64,000 nt of DNA from Eledone cirrhosa (GCA_964016885.1 OZ024747.1:9629783-9693782), one strand, 5' to 3'; shown: positions 1 through 9,811, numbered from the stretch's first letter. The notes: generated from the letters alone by a model not told the origin. Numbers and translations: made by a program.

Positions 1-104
1 ATGTATATGTATGTATATATACATGTATGTATGTATGTATGTATGTATGTATGTATGTATGTATGTATGTATGTATGTATGTATGTATGTATGTATGTAT
101 GTAT
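1..104. repeat. (ATGT)n microsatellite
   Basis: Nearly pure tetranucleotide ATGT/GTAT array that enters from the left edge of the window, so its true length is unknown. A short TATATA interruption lies near the left end. Confidence 0.97.
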
Positions 105-220
105 TTTCCAGCCAACTGCAGAGAGATTACATCAGACCTGAATTATAGACTTTCATATTAGATAAAAAAGAGAAATAGTCCACCTGGTGTGGAGTTTATA
201 GGAACTGGTTATATAGGATT

Positions 221-392
221 ACCACCAGCAGTAGCATCATCATCAACATCATTATCAGCATCACCTGCACCAGTAGCATCTTCATCATCATCTTCATCAT
301 CAGTAGCATCATCAACATCATTATCATCAGTAGCATCATCATGATCAGTAACATCATCATCATCTTCAGCATCATCATCAGCGGCATCATCC
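221..392. repeat. Imperfect (TCA)n/(GCA)n trinucleotide array
   Basis: CATCAT/CAGCAT trinucleotides with many interruptions. The reverse strand reads as an open frame of mostly Met and Leu, which is a composition artefact and not a gene. Confidence 0.9.
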
Positions 393-419
393 TTTTACAC
401 CCACTTTTCCATTTCCAGT

Positions 420-800
420 GAAGGTGTGTGGCCTAGTGGTTAGGGTGTTGTACTTACAATCCTAATGTAGTAGGTTTCATTCCTGGATCAGGGTTGTGTG
501 TTGTGCTCTTGATCAAAACACTTCATGACATGTTGCTCCAGTATATTCAGCTGAAAATGAGTACCAGCAATAGCTGGGAATTAACCCTGAAATGGACTGG
601 TGTCCTGTCCAGGAGGAAGTCTTGTACTGTCACTTAACACTGGTGGAACCAGAATGAACAATCAGCCTGATGAATGTTTAGGCTTGGGACAGACATTAAC
701 TCCACAGTCAGTTGGTGTCCTGAGGGGAAGTCTTGCACTGTCAGAATTAGCACCAGTTTGATGAACCTCTGGGTTTGAGACAAACTTTAACCCTGCAGTA
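420..800 (+). mobile_element. tRNA-derived SINE (family V), with an internal duplication
   Basis: The head reads GTGTGGCCTAGTGGTTAGGG (an A-box-like block), then a degenerate B-box-like GTTTCATTCCTGG. This is followed by the 'caaaacactt ... ttgctccagta' body also present at 4780-5075. The 'ggactggtgtcctgtccagg ... taaccctg' tail block occurs twice, roughly 125 bp apart, so the 3' part is tandemly duplicated. No target-site duplication is visible. It is an old diverged copy with no coding capacity. Confidence 0.75.
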
Positions 801-1633
801 ATAATAGGGGTACCGATTGTGGTTGGTGCACTGGGAGGGGTTAGTAGAAGGTTAGATGCATGGCTTGAGAAGCTAGGAATTACCACCAGGACAGGATTGT
901 TGCAGAAGACAGCCTTGCTAGCAACAGAAAGGATTCTAAGGAAGGTGTTGGGAAGTTGAGGGAGAAGGAATGACCCAAAGGACCTTTAGCTATTGGTTAT
1001 GGCTTGTTCTTTGGTATAGTGTCGGTATGACAACTGCTAGAGCAAAAGTGTTACGAGTAATAATAATAATAATGATAATTATATTGATAATTTGATGATC
1101 AATTTAAAGAATAAACAAGGTCAAGGTTGTTGGTAACATTTGTTTGGTTGGTGGTGGTGAGAAGACAATGGGAAACATGGAACAGAAAACATATTCCAAA
1201 GCTAAATCAGTTTAGTTAAATGACCTCACTTCTAAACATCTATATTTCATCTCTCACACTTCTCCAACAAACAATATTGAAAACATCAAAAACTGTCAAT
1301 AGTTATTGAATTTTAGATCCTATGTCTTCAGTAAGGCTTATTTGATTAGTTTTAAATCAACAAAAAAGTTTAACTAAATATAACTAGCTAGGTGGATGGT
1401 GTACAGGATAAACAACATATAAGCTGGCTGTTTCTAACCTGTCACTAACTAGTATTGTGTTGTGTCTAGTTAATACAGTTAACTGTATTGTGTTGTGTCT
1501 CCTGACCCTTTGTTTGGAAAGCCCTCCACACTGGTAGGTCAGGTCACAATGATTGTTGCAGGTGAGGTCTTCTTCTGCATCACATAGTACCAGGCCTCAT
1601 TGTCTTTCACCATTTCTTTTGTGAGGTTCAGTG
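801..1633. other. Non-coding stretch, no recognised feature
   Basis: Ordinary AT-rich sequence with one short (TAA)n run near 1052-1075. A pair of similar short blocks around 'aactgtattgtgttgtgtct' (1440-1500) looks like a small local duplication. I see no convincing exon, RNA gene or complete element. Confidence 0.6.
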
Positions 1634-2030
1634 TTTTAAAGTCAGTCTAGTGGTTAGAGCATTGGCCTTGCAATCAAAAGGTTGTGAGTTCAATTCTCAG
1701 ACCAGGTGATGCGTTGTTTCCTTGAGCAAGACACTTTATTTCACATTGCTCCAGTTTACTCAGCTGTAGAAATGAGATGATAGGGACTGGGGTCCCTATC
1801 ATTCCACTGCAAAGTGGTTGTGGAGATGCCACGGCAAAAAAGCACCCAGCCCACACTGTAAAGTGGACGTGTAGGCGCCATGGAAAAAGGCACCCAGCAC
1901 TCACTGTAAATGAGGTTGGTGTTAGGAAGGGCATCCAGCTGTAGAAATCGAGCCGGAATCAGTTCCCGTCCCACCCTTGCAAGCAGGAAAAGCGGACGTA
2001 AAATGATGATGATGATGATAATGATGATGA
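1634..2030 (+). mobile_element. SINE-A, near full length
   Basis: tRNA-like head with A-box CTAGTGGTTAGAG and B-box GAGTTCAATTCTC, a central 'gagcaagacactttatttca' block, and a 3' body ending GGACGTAAAATGATGATG. The tail is (ATG)n, which runs into a (TA)n tract. The 'aaagtggacgtgtaggcgcc' block is an extra internal copy of the 'aaagtggtcgtggaggtgcc' block, so this copy is longer than the one at 12421. SINEs of this type are transcribed by RNA polymerase III and moved by a partner LINE; they encode nothing. Confidence 0.93.
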
Positions 2031-2078
2031 TATATATATATTTATGCATACACATGAATACATACATTCATATATATA

Positions 2079-2458
2079 TATGACACACGACCGCGACCTC
2101 TGGCGTCACGCAGTAATACAGAAGACCTGACCCCCCACGGGTACAAGCCGAAGCTGAAGCATATAGACAATATGCTCTCACACCCACCAACTGCAAAGTG
2201 GTCGTGGAGGTGCCACAGCAAAAAAGCATCCAGCCCACACTGTAAAGTGGACGTGTAGGTGCCACAGAAAAAAAAGGCACCCAGCACTCACTGTAAATGA
2301 GGTTGGTGTTAGGAAGGGCATCCAGCTGTAGAAATCAAGCTAGAATCAGTTCCCATATGAGCAAGACAAGGTCAGCCGACCGGACACTTCCCACAACAGG
2401 ACAACCTGTCTAACCCATGCTAGCGTGGAAGACTGGACATAAAACGGTGATGATGATT
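2079..2458 (+). mobile_element. SINE-A variant with a different 5' part and tail
   Basis: It shares the GCAAAGTGGTCGTGGAGGTG and GGCATCCAGCTGTAGAAATC blocks with the other SINE-A copies. It begins with 'gacctctggcgtcacgcag' instead of the tRNA-like head and ends with 'taacccatgctagcgtggaag' before (GATGAT). The reverse complement of the same variant is at 40697-41040, so this is a subfamily rather than a single rearrangement. Confidence 0.85.
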
Positions 2459-2459
2459 A

Positions 2460-2717
2460 TATATGTGTGTGTGTGGTTTATATACACTCTCACCTATTTT
2501 TTTGCTTGTTTCTGGTGTGTATATTTATGTCAGTCCATGTATACATCTGCAATTGTATATACATATTTTAATTATAGAAAAATCTACAAAACAATCATGC
2601 AGGTGTGTTAGATGTGTCAGGTGTGCATGTGTGTTTTTCTTTCTCTCTCATTTGTGTGTATGCATGCGTGTGTATGTGTGTGTGTGCAGCTGTGCACACA
2701 TACATAAATATCTGGAG

Positions 2718-2762
<45 letters not shown>
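2460..2762. repeat. (GT)n-rich stretch ending in (AT)n
   Basis: Interspersed TGTG/TATG repeats followed by a pure (AT)n run at about 2723-2762. Overlapping open frames in this stretch are low-complexity shadows. Confidence 0.9.
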
Positions 2763-2763
<1 letters not shown>

Positions 2764-2865
2764 GGAGGTGAGTTTTATTGTAGCAACAATAAAGCAATGC
2801 AAACATATGTTGATTTAAAACTTCCCTGCTCACAAGTGTTTTTTAAACTTCATATCATGTTTCCC
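2763..2865 (+). mobile_element. Repeat-family flank upstream of the hammerhead
   Basis: The block 'gtaggaggtgagttttattg tagcaacaataaag' is nearly repeated at 32247-32281, again directly after (TA)n, so it belongs to a dispersed element. Here it leads into the hammerhead at 2866. I infer that both are parts of one Penelope-like or small non-autonomous element. Confidence 0.6.
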
Positions 2866-2936
2866 TATTTTATCTGATGAGAACGCAAATATCATCCCAT
2901 GATGATATTTGTTTTTGAAATGTGCATAATAAAATA
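2866..2936 (+). ncRNA. Hammerhead ribozyme (copy 1)
   Basis: Stem I pairs TATTTTAT (2866-2873) with ATAAAATA (2929-2936). The core CTGATGA is at 2874-2880. Stem II is 16 positions on each side (2881-2896 with 2901-2916, loop CCAT); every position pairs, including G-T wobbles, except a C/T mismatch at position 4. GAAA is at 2917-2920. Stem III is ATG/CAT closed by a two-base TG loop, starting with the last A of GAAA. The predicted cleavage site is after the A of CATA at 2928. So all conserved hammerhead parts are present in type I order. Known family: hammerheads with tiny stem III occur in Penelope-like elements and are thought to act as dimers. The association with such an element here is inferred. 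Confidence 0.87.
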
Positions 2937-2966
2937 CTTGGAACTCTTTTAACCATCTTTTGATCT

Positions 2967-2972
<6 letters not shown>

Positions 2973-3022
<50 letters not shown>
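2973..3022. repeat. (AT)n microsatellite
   Basis: Pure AT dinucleotide run immediately 3' of the hammerhead element. Confidence 0.97.
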
Positions 3023-3027
<5 letters not shown>

Positions 3028-3440
3028 AGATATGTGTATGTGTGAGAGTGTGTGTATGTGTGTAATGTGTGTATGTATGTGTCTGTCAAGTGTATAAATA
3101 TGTTTGTATGGCAGGTTGTGTCAGTGAAGGTATATAGCATACAACATAAAAAATAAAAACACACAAAGAAAACAAAACAAAGAAGATAAAAAAGATCTGC
3201 AAAGGAAAGTTAAGTTATTATTACACAGGGAGACATGGGGGGGGGGGGTAGATTGTAAAGAAGCAACTTCACAAGAGAGAAGAACCAGAATGGAATCCTA
3301 CATTGTGATGATAGACAATATTGAGTAGGGTTTGGTGAAGGGCTGCTGTCTTCAACATTATGGTAAACAAGGCACAGTTCTTCAAGTCTTTAAGTAGCAT
3401 GTTGCTGTTGTATTCTTGAAATGTAATGGGATACACTTAG
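3023..3440. other. Non-coding stretch, no recognised feature
   Basis: It opens with TGTG/TATG-rich sequence, then AT-rich sequence with an A-rich patch (3145-3195) and a G run at 3238-3249. No element or exon is recognisable. Confidence 0.6.
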
Positions 3441-3575
3441 TTTAGTTTGATGTTGTTGTTGCTGGTGGTGTTGTTGTTGTTGTTGTTGCTGCTGGTGTTG
3501 TTGTTTATGTTGTTGTTGCTGGTGGTGGTGTTGTTGTTGTTGCTGGTGGTGGTGTTGTTGTTCATGTTACTATTG
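3441..3575. repeat. (GTT/GCT/GGT)n array
   Basis: TTGTTGTTGCTGGTGGTG units repeated with variation. Confidence 0.92.
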
Positions 3576-3639
3576 TTGTTATATTAGAAAGAATACTTCT
3601 TCTTTTTCTTCTTTATATCTTACAATTTCTGTTGTTATC

Positions 3640-3812
3640 CTCGTATGGATGAAAGGCAACGCCGAGCTTAGCTTTGCCTTTCATCAGGTTTTTACAGGGT
3701 CTAATAAAATAAAGTACCAGTAATACATTGAGGTCGATGTGATCAATTTTCCCTCTTCCCCAAAAATTGTTGGCCTTGTGCTTAAATCAGAAACTATTAG
3801 TATTATTATTAT
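3640..3812 (+). mobile_element. SINE-B, diverged, 3' two-thirds
   Basis: Contains 'aataaaataaagtaccagta', 'gttggccttgtgcttaaatc' and a terminal (TTA)n. The tRNA-like head is missing. Directly followed by the second copy at 3813. Confidence 0.85.
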
Positions 3813-4012
3813 TGGGTTGGCAGTATCGGAAGAGGGTTGGACGCCATGCTTTGCAGCACAGAGTTACGGCCCTTTATGGTCTGAGTTCAAATCCCGCCAA
3901 GGTTAACTTTGCCTTTCATCCTTACGGGGGTCGATAAAATAAAGTACCAGTAATGCACTGGGTTAATTGCTGGCCTTGAGCCTAAAGTAGAAACAATTAT
4001 TATTATTATTCC
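3813..4012 (+). mobile_element. SINE-B, full length
   Basis: A-box-like TGGCAGTATCGGA (3818-3830) and B-box-like GAGTTCAAATCCC (3883-3895) form the tRNA-like polymerase III promoter head. The body ends 'gtagaaacaattattatta', a trinucleotide TTA tail typical of LINE-primed SINEs. This copy is close to the consensus I infer from the roughly 20 copies in the window. Confidence 0.93.
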
Positions 4013-4395
4013 TGCAGTTTTCTCTTCAGTAATGTCCCCTATCTTTTACTTGATATAAACCCCACTTTGTGTTGTAGGGGATCTTGGCCCCTTGTGGCCA
4101 CTAAATGAGATCATCATCATCATTCCTTCATTTACACAGTAATGATCTTATTAACACTGGGGATCCTTTAATTGACTCCCTACCAAGTTATGTAACCGTA
4201 GATAGACAGTAATTTCTGCAGGATATTTGCTGTTCCTAAAACTGTTGTTTTTTGCAATATCGTATTATTATCATTCTTCTTCTTCTTATTGAAATACTTG
4301 TTGGTTGTTATTGTTGTTGTCATTGTCCCCCTCCCTTCCTCGTGCAATCTGTAGCCTTGTGCTGAAATTAGAAATCCTTGTTGTCACTATTAATA

Positions 4396-4550
4396 ATAGA
4401 TTCAAATAGTGGGAGGCCTGTTGGCAGGATCAGCAAACTATTTATCTAAATAACTTTAGCAGTACATTTTTATATTGTTTTATATTCCTGAGTTCAAATC
4501 CCAACAAAGTCAACTTTACCTTTCATCCTGTTTTAGTTTGATAAAATAAT
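4396..4550 (+). mobile_element. SINE-B remnant, target of a nested SINE-B
   Basis: B-box-like GAGTTCAAATCCC and 'tttcatcctgttttagtttg ataaaataat' are present, then the copy is cut at GATAAAATAAT by the opposite-strand SINE-B starting at 4551. Sequence resumes at 4743. Confidence 0.82.
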
Positions 4551-4742
4551 TGTTTCTACTTTTGGCACAAGGCCAGCAACAATTACCCAGTGCATTACTG
4601 GTACTTTATTTTATCGACCCCGTAAGGATGAAAGGCAAAGTCAACCTCGACGGGATTTGAACTCAGATCATAAAGGGACGTAACTATGCTGGAAAGCATG
4701 GCGTCCGACTCTCTACCGATACTGCCAACCCACCGCCCTTAA
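4551..4742 (-). mobile_element. SINE-B, full length, nested, with target-site duplication
   Basis: Complete reverse-strand copy, from TGTTTCTACTTTTGGCAC to CCACCGCCCTTAA on the plus strand. It is flanked by a perfect 14-bp duplication TTTGATAAAATAAT at 4537-4550 and 4743-4756, direct evidence of target-primed insertion. The target is an older SINE-B at its internal GATAAAAT block. Confidence 0.93.
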
Positions 4743-4779
4743 TTTGATAAAATAATAGTCGAATACTAGGTTGGGGGAG

Positions 4780-5075
4780 GTGCATGACCCAGTGGTAAGG
4801 GTGTTGAGCTTATGATTATAATGTCATGGGGTCAATTCTGGGATGAGGTTGTGTGTGTTGTGTTCTTCAGCAAAACACTTCATTTCACATTGCTCCAGTA
4901 TACTCAGCTAGAAATAAGTACCAGCAGCGGCAATGGACTGGTGTCCTGTCCAGGAGGAAGTCTTGTACTCTCAGTTGTTTAACACTGATGAAACCAGGAT
5001 AAATCCCAGCCTGATGAACCTGCAGGCTTGGGACAGGCATTAACCCTGTGATGTACTGGTGTCCTGTCTGGGGCT
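4780..5075 (+). mobile_element. SINE family V, second copy
   Basis: Head GACCCAGTGGTAAGGG and B-box-like GGGGTCAATTCTGGG, then 'caaaacacttcatttcacat tgctccagta', and the same 'ggactggtgtcctgtccagg' and 'gcctgatgaacctgcaggct' blocks as at 420-800. Confidence 0.75.
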
Positions 5076-5274
5076 AATATCTGTGAGGTTGAGGTTAGGA
5101 AAGAGGAAGTCTAAATGGTACAATAATACAATCTCCCTTCTCTTCTCATGAGAACCTGAGAAGTAAGGGAATACCACCATCTACATAATTCCCTCCATTC
5201 CTATTTCCATAGTTTCTAAGTGTGTTCTAAGCTGAATGCTCATTCAACTGATGCTTATCCACAGTTTCCTTTGC

Positions 5275-5470
5275 TTTAAGCAACTGAGAGTACACAACTC
5301 CCCCTGGACAGGCTGCTTGTCTATCTCAGGATTAACTCCTCAGCCACTGCTGGTACTCACTCTCAGTTGAATGTACTGAAGCAACATGAAATAAAGTGTC
5401 TTGTTCAAGAACACAACACAGCAGCCTGTCCAGGAATCGAACCAATGACTGTCTTCTGAGTCATTTTTGC
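5275..5470 (-). mobile_element. SINE family V, reverse-strand copy
   Basis: Reverse-complement match to the family V body (ACTGAAGCAACATGAAATAA, 'gtccaggaatcgaacc'). A forward frame at 5396-5599 merely reads through this element into (ATT)n and is not a gene. Confidence 0.7.
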
Positions 5471-5709
5471 CCATCGCTGTCTTTGACAGCATTTAGCTGT
5501 TATAACAGTTATTCCAGCGATGAATTCTCTCATTTTTCAATGTATTATTATTATTATTATTATTATCTTCCAGCTGAAACATTAAGATATTGCAACTGAG
5601 AGGTGTAAACTGTTTCAACTGAATAAATGTGAAAATAAGAGATAAACCTTTCCACAGATAGTTTGACTACCTTGGCTAACTTTCATTGACTATCTCTGCT
5701 GTTTATTAT

Positions 5710-6055
5710 ATTTACCAAAGGGAGGTGGATTGGTAGTAATCGGTAGAGTGTCAGTCACCATGACATAGAGTTATGGCCCATTACAGTCTCATTTCAAATC
5801 CCGTCGAGGTTAACTTTTTCTTTCATCCTTACGGGGTTGATAAAATAAAGTACCAGTATTCCACTGGGGTTGATTTAATTGACTTTACACTCTTCCAAAA
5901 TTGTTGGCCTTGTGTCTAAATCAGAAACCACCTGAGTTCAAATCCCACCGAGGTTGGCTTTGCCTTTCATCCTTACGGGGTCAATAAAATAAAGTACCAG
6001 TAATACACTGGTATAATTGCTGGCCTTGTGCCAAAATGTAGAAACCACTATTATC
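5710..6055 (+). mobile_element. Two tandem SINE-B copies (one full, one 3' part)
   Basis: 5710-5932 has the tRNA-like head (TTGGTAGTAATCGGTAGAG) through 'ttggccttgtgtctaaatca gaaac'. A second copy starts abruptly at 'gagttcaaatcccaccgagg' (about 5934) and runs to 'gtagaaaccactatta'. The second copy lacks the A-box half. Confidence 0.85.
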
Positions 6056-6115
6056 AATATAAAATAAATCTTCTGCTCTCTGTTACCTGAATGTAAGACT
6101 ATCGGTCTGACAATG

Positions 6116-6226
6116 CAAGTCTGTCTGTCTGTGTGTCTGTCTGTGTGTCTGTCTGTGTGTCTGTCTGTGTGTCTGTCTGTGTGTCTGTCTGTGTGTCTGT
6201 CTGTGTGTCTGTCTGTGTGTCTATAT
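6116..6226. repeat. 12-bp minisatellite GTCTGTCTGTGT
   Basis: About nine copies of a 12-bp unit, nearly identical, ending in CTATATGTG. Confidence 0.96.
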
Positions 6227-6289
6227 GTGTATTAATTACTACATTAGTAGCCAGTTGTGGTTATTAAATTGTTAATAACAGTGTTAGTT

Positions 6290-6750
6290 AAATAAGGTGG
6301 GATAGAGGGGGGTACCCTGTTAAGATGGAGGGGAGGCCCTGTTAAGGTGGTGATGGAGGTGAGGGGGGGAGACACCCTGTTAAGGTGGTGATGGAGGGGA
6401 CAACCTGTTGAGGTGGTGATGGAGGGGGACAACCTGTTAAGGTGATGGAGGGGGAGACACCCTGTTAAGGTGATGGAGGGGGACACCCTGTTTAGAAGGT
6501 GATGGAGGGGGACACCCTGTTAAGAAGGTGATGGAGGGGGAGACACCCTGTTAAGGTGGTGGAGGGGGGGACACCCTGTTAAGAAGGTGATGGAGGGGGA
6601 GACACCCTGTTAAGAAGGTGGTGGAGGGGGAGACACCCTGTTAAGAAGGTGGTGGAGGGGGAGACACCCTGTTAAGAAGGTGGTGGAGGGGGAGACACCC
6701 TGTTAAGAAGGTGATGGAGGGGGAGACACCCTGTTAAGAAGGTGGTGATT
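6290..6750. repeat. 31-37 bp minisatellite, unit containing GACACCCTGTTAAG
   Basis: Twelve or more units of the form AAGGTGATGGAGGGGG plus GACACCCTGTTAAG, with indels between TGGTG and TGATGG variants. Units in the right half (6500-6745) are more uniform than those on the left. The reverse frame is Pro/Ser/Leu-rich and is an artefact. Confidence 0.95.
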
Positions 6751-6828
6751 ATAGAAGAGAAATAACTGCTTTTCTCTTTATAATTGTAGGGCTAGAAATG
6801 TAATATGTAAATTACTATATAATTAATG

Positions 6829-6832
<4 letters not shown>

Positions 6833-6885
<53 letters not shown>

Positions 6886-6966
6886 ATATAGAAAAATTGG
6901 GAGAGAATAACTAATTTAGACTTATATATGCCAGTGTGGAAAATGGATGTTAAATGATGATGATGA

Positions 6967-7014
<48 letters not shown>

Positions 7015-7105
7015 GCACACATACACATGTTTGTGTGTGTGTTTGCATGTATATATATATATACATGCACACATACACATATGTTTGTGTGTGTGTTTGC
7101 ACATC
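6833..7105. repeat. (TA)n, SINE-A tail and a 60-bp duplicated TA/TG block
   Basis: (TA)n at 6837-6890. A bare SINE-A 3' end with (GATGAT) tail at 6937-6972. A second (AT)n at 6970-7010. Then 'acatgcacacatacacatg tttgtgtgtgtgtttgca' twice (about 7010-7048 and 7062-7100). Confidence 0.85.
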
Positions 7106-7242
7106 ACATGAAAGTATTGGTCTTTATTCATATCTGGAGATTTTAAGACTAACACAAGACCCAGTTTAAAGACAGGTTTAATATAGGACCCTGTTTTATG
7201 CTACCAATACCTGGTCCTTATACAACCTTCCGTAGAAGCACT

Positions 7243-7560
7243 TTATAATAATATAATAATGAAATTATTGTGTACAGTGCTCAGGTGCACTACAACTCAT
7301 CAAAGGTGCATGTATAGTATATAGAATAATATACAAATGTCAGGGAAGTGAATAGTGTATGAGTCATGATATACATGTGTGTATGTGTATGGAGGGGGAA
7401 TATTAGGTGTAGTGTTGGAGAATCTCAGTAAGCATGGAGGTTTTAAAGGTTTTATACATGACAAGCCTGCCCTTCCTGCAGCCAAGACCCTTTTTTTTTT
7501 TGCTGTGTTCAGATGAGGAGATGGGACTCTACCAGGTTTAAATGCCCAAGTCATAGGCCC
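7243..7560 (-). mobile_element. LINE-C 3' end
   Basis: Reverse-strand 3' UTR of a non-LTR retrotransposon. The plus strand shows TAATGAAATTATTG then 'gtacagtgctcaggtgcact acaactcatcaaaggtgcat', repeated at 8397, 15475, 21296, 30044, 40352 and 51635. The 5' side (7420-7545) is only weakly related to the coding end seen at 15253-15474. A T run at 7491-7501 interrupts it. Confidence 0.85.
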
Positions 7561-7714
7561 TTAATATTCCATCTGGAGTTTAGGACCCCTCTTTCACTGC
7601 ACAACCAGATTCACCTGTAGTTTCCACTGCACCTTCTTCTGCTGCTAGGTCATGTTAATGTTCAGACAGTTTTTATGTTCAGCTCAGCTTACATTTCTTG
7701 TATAACTTACATTA

Positions 7715-7800
7715 TAAAATAAAACACCAGTAAAACACCGGTGTTGATTTTATTGACAATTCCCTTGTCCTTGCATCAATGTTGAAAACCATTATTATTT
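7715..7800 (+). mobile_element. SINE-B 3' fragment, diverged
   Basis: 'taaaataaaacaccagtaaa', then 'ttgattttattgac' and 'ccttgtccttgcatcaatgt', with a terminal ATTATTA. Confidence 0.6.
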
Positions 7801-7849
7801 TTCTTGTCTGTAGTAGTTTTATGCAAATTTTTCACTGTGAGTAGAGTGA

Positions 7850-8275
7850 GATAGAGAGATATGCTAATGAGGAGGCAAGTGTAACTGAAGGGAAAGATGT
7901 AAGTTGGATGTGTGAGACATGACATATGGGAACATGATATAGCTGATGTGGAGCAACAGAGAAGGCTGGAAAGAATGGAAATGAAAATAATTTCGTGGAT
8001 GAGTGGAGTATTGCCGAGAGAGGAAAACAAACAATGAATTACAGAGGACGATGGGAATAAAGCCAGTGATGAATGCCATGAAAAGAAATAGAATGAAATG
8101 ACTGGACCATGTATTGAGGAAGAATAAAAGTGACTGGGTGGGAGAGAGGGATGATGACAATAACTGTGGAAAGAATTAGGAGGAGGAGATGTAGAAACAC
8201 CTGTCTACAAGTAGTGGAGGAGAACATCAAAGCCAGATGATTGGTAGGTAGAGATATAGAGAAGATAAAGCTATC
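7850..8275 (+). pseudogene. RTE-like LINE reverse-transcriptase C-terminus, decayed
   Basis: In one frame the segment reads EQQRRLERMEMKIISWMSGV, then MGIKPVMNAMKRNRMK, a stop, and LDHVLRKNKSDWV. This matches the conserved region after the RT palm in RTE-type elements (a RMLRWM-G pattern, then RLRWFGHV-R). The later part (RRRRCRNTCLQVVEENIKAR) corresponds to the usual GRP-K-W motif. Stops and frame changes make it non-functional. The element identity comes from motif memory, not a search. Confidence 0.7.
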
Positions 8276-8396
8276 ACCTGTTTTACCTGGGGAAATAACC
8301 TTAGAATATTTTTTATAGTGAGTTTTTCAATACAACACCAAATTAACCTGAATTTTTCACTGCATCATCAAATTCACCTATTTTCACTACACCACC

Positions 8397-9720
8397 AAAT
8401 AATCATAATAATGAAAATTATTGTGTACAGTGCTCAGGTGCACTACATCTCATCAAAAGTGCATGTACAGTACATAGAATAATGAACAAATATCATGAAA
8501 GTGATATAGACACAGATACACACACACATGTGTGTGTATGGAGGGAGAATATCAGGTGTAGTGTTGGCGAATTTCGGGAAGCATGGAAGTTTTAAAGGAT
8601 GCAGTGTCCTGACAGCTAACAACTGATGCAGGTAGTTTGTTCCATGGAAGTTTTAAAGGATGCAGTGTCCCGACAGCTAACAACTGATGCAGGTAGTTTG
8701 TTCCATGGAAGTTTTAAAGGATGCAGTGTCCCGACAGCTAACAACTGATGCAGGTAGTTTGTTCCATGGAAGTTTTAAAGGATGCAGTGTCCTGACAGCT
8801 AACAACTGATGCAGGTAGTTTGTTCCATGGAAGTTTTAAAGGATGCAGTGTCCTGACAGCTAACAACTGATGCAGGTAGTTTGTTCCATGGAAGTTTTAA
8901 AGGATGCAGTGTCCCGACAGCTAACAACTGATGCAGGTAGTTTGTTCCATGGAAGTTTTAAAGGATGCAGTGTCCTGACAGCTAACAACTGATGCAGGTA
9001 GTTTGTTCCATGGAAGTTTTAAAGGATGCAGTGTCCTGACAGCTAACAACTGATGCAGGTAGTTTGTTCCATGGAAGTTTTAAAGGATGCAGTGTCCTGA
9101 CAGCTAACAACTGATGCAGGTAGTTTGTTCCATGGAAGTTTTAAAGGATGCAGTGTCTCGACAGCTAACAACTGATGCAGGTAGTTTGTTCCATGGAAGT
9201 TTTAAAGGATGCAGTGTCTCGACAGCTAACAACTGATGCAGGTAGTTTGTTCCATGGAAGTTTTAAAGGATGCAGTGTCTCGACAGCTAACAACTGATGC
9301 AGGTAGTTTGTTCCATGGAAGTTTTAAAGGATGCAGTGTCCCGACAGCTAACAACTGATGCAGGTAGTTTGTTCCATGTTTCAGCAACTCTGAGCGTGAA
9401 AAAATGTTTCCAAAAGTCATGGGATCTGTGCTGTTTTCTGATTTTGTAAGTATGTCTACAAGTGTTAGGTACATGGAATTGAAAAAGGTGCTCAGGGTTG
9501 TTGTTGGTAAGATGGCTAATAATCTTGTGGGTGTCTACCTAGTCAGTTGTCAAATGTCAGATCTTTAATGTATCCATGCCTAGGAAAGCAAGGCGTTCAG
9601 AGTACGGTAAATGCCTGATGGAGGGTATTCGCTTGGTTGCACGTCTCTGAACAGTTTCCAGGAGATCAATGTTCTGAGCAAGAGAGGGATGCCAGACTGG
9701 TTAAATATGAATCAGACAAG
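8397..9720 (-). pseudogene. LINE-C coding end plus 3' UTR, interrupted by a 61-bp minisatellite
   Basis: Reverse strand, 5' to 3'. About 9720-9480 reads DLLETVQRRATKRIP and RLAFLGMDTL, a signature of CR1/jockey-type polyproteins after the RT domain. Then comes the segment with FF-x2-RVAE-WNKLPASVV, whose WNKLP part has expanded into 13 tandem units (8582-9378). Last is the 3' UTR (8575-8415) with an AATAAT-type tail at 8397-8412. Stops (for example after DTLKI) show it is dead. Compare the intact coding end at 15253-15474. Confidence 0.85.
8582..9378. repeat. 61-bp minisatellite derived from LINE-C coding sequence
   Basis: Thirteen copies of a 61-bp unit beginning CATGGAAGTTTTAAAGGATG and ending GGTAGTTTGTTC. 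The spacing is exact between CATGG starts. On the reverse strand one unit encodes AWNKLPASVVSCRDTASFK-like residues. Because 61 is not a multiple of three, the array cannot keep a frame. Units differ mainly at TCCTGA / TCCCGA / TCTCGA, which allows the expansion order to be traced. Confidence 0.97.
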
Positions 9721-9811
9721 GTAACAGGTGTCACTAGATCAACTAAACTCTCTATATATAATTTCATGTTCTATGAATGTAATGAATGTGTCTGTCTGTA
9801 TAGGTATCAAG

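Noticed and set aside
3670..3720. CTGATGA on the minus strand inside a SINE-B with a pairing AAGGCAA/TTGCCTT stem
   Set aside because: The stem is followed by TCATCC rather than GAAA and there is no stem I, so it is not a hammerhead.
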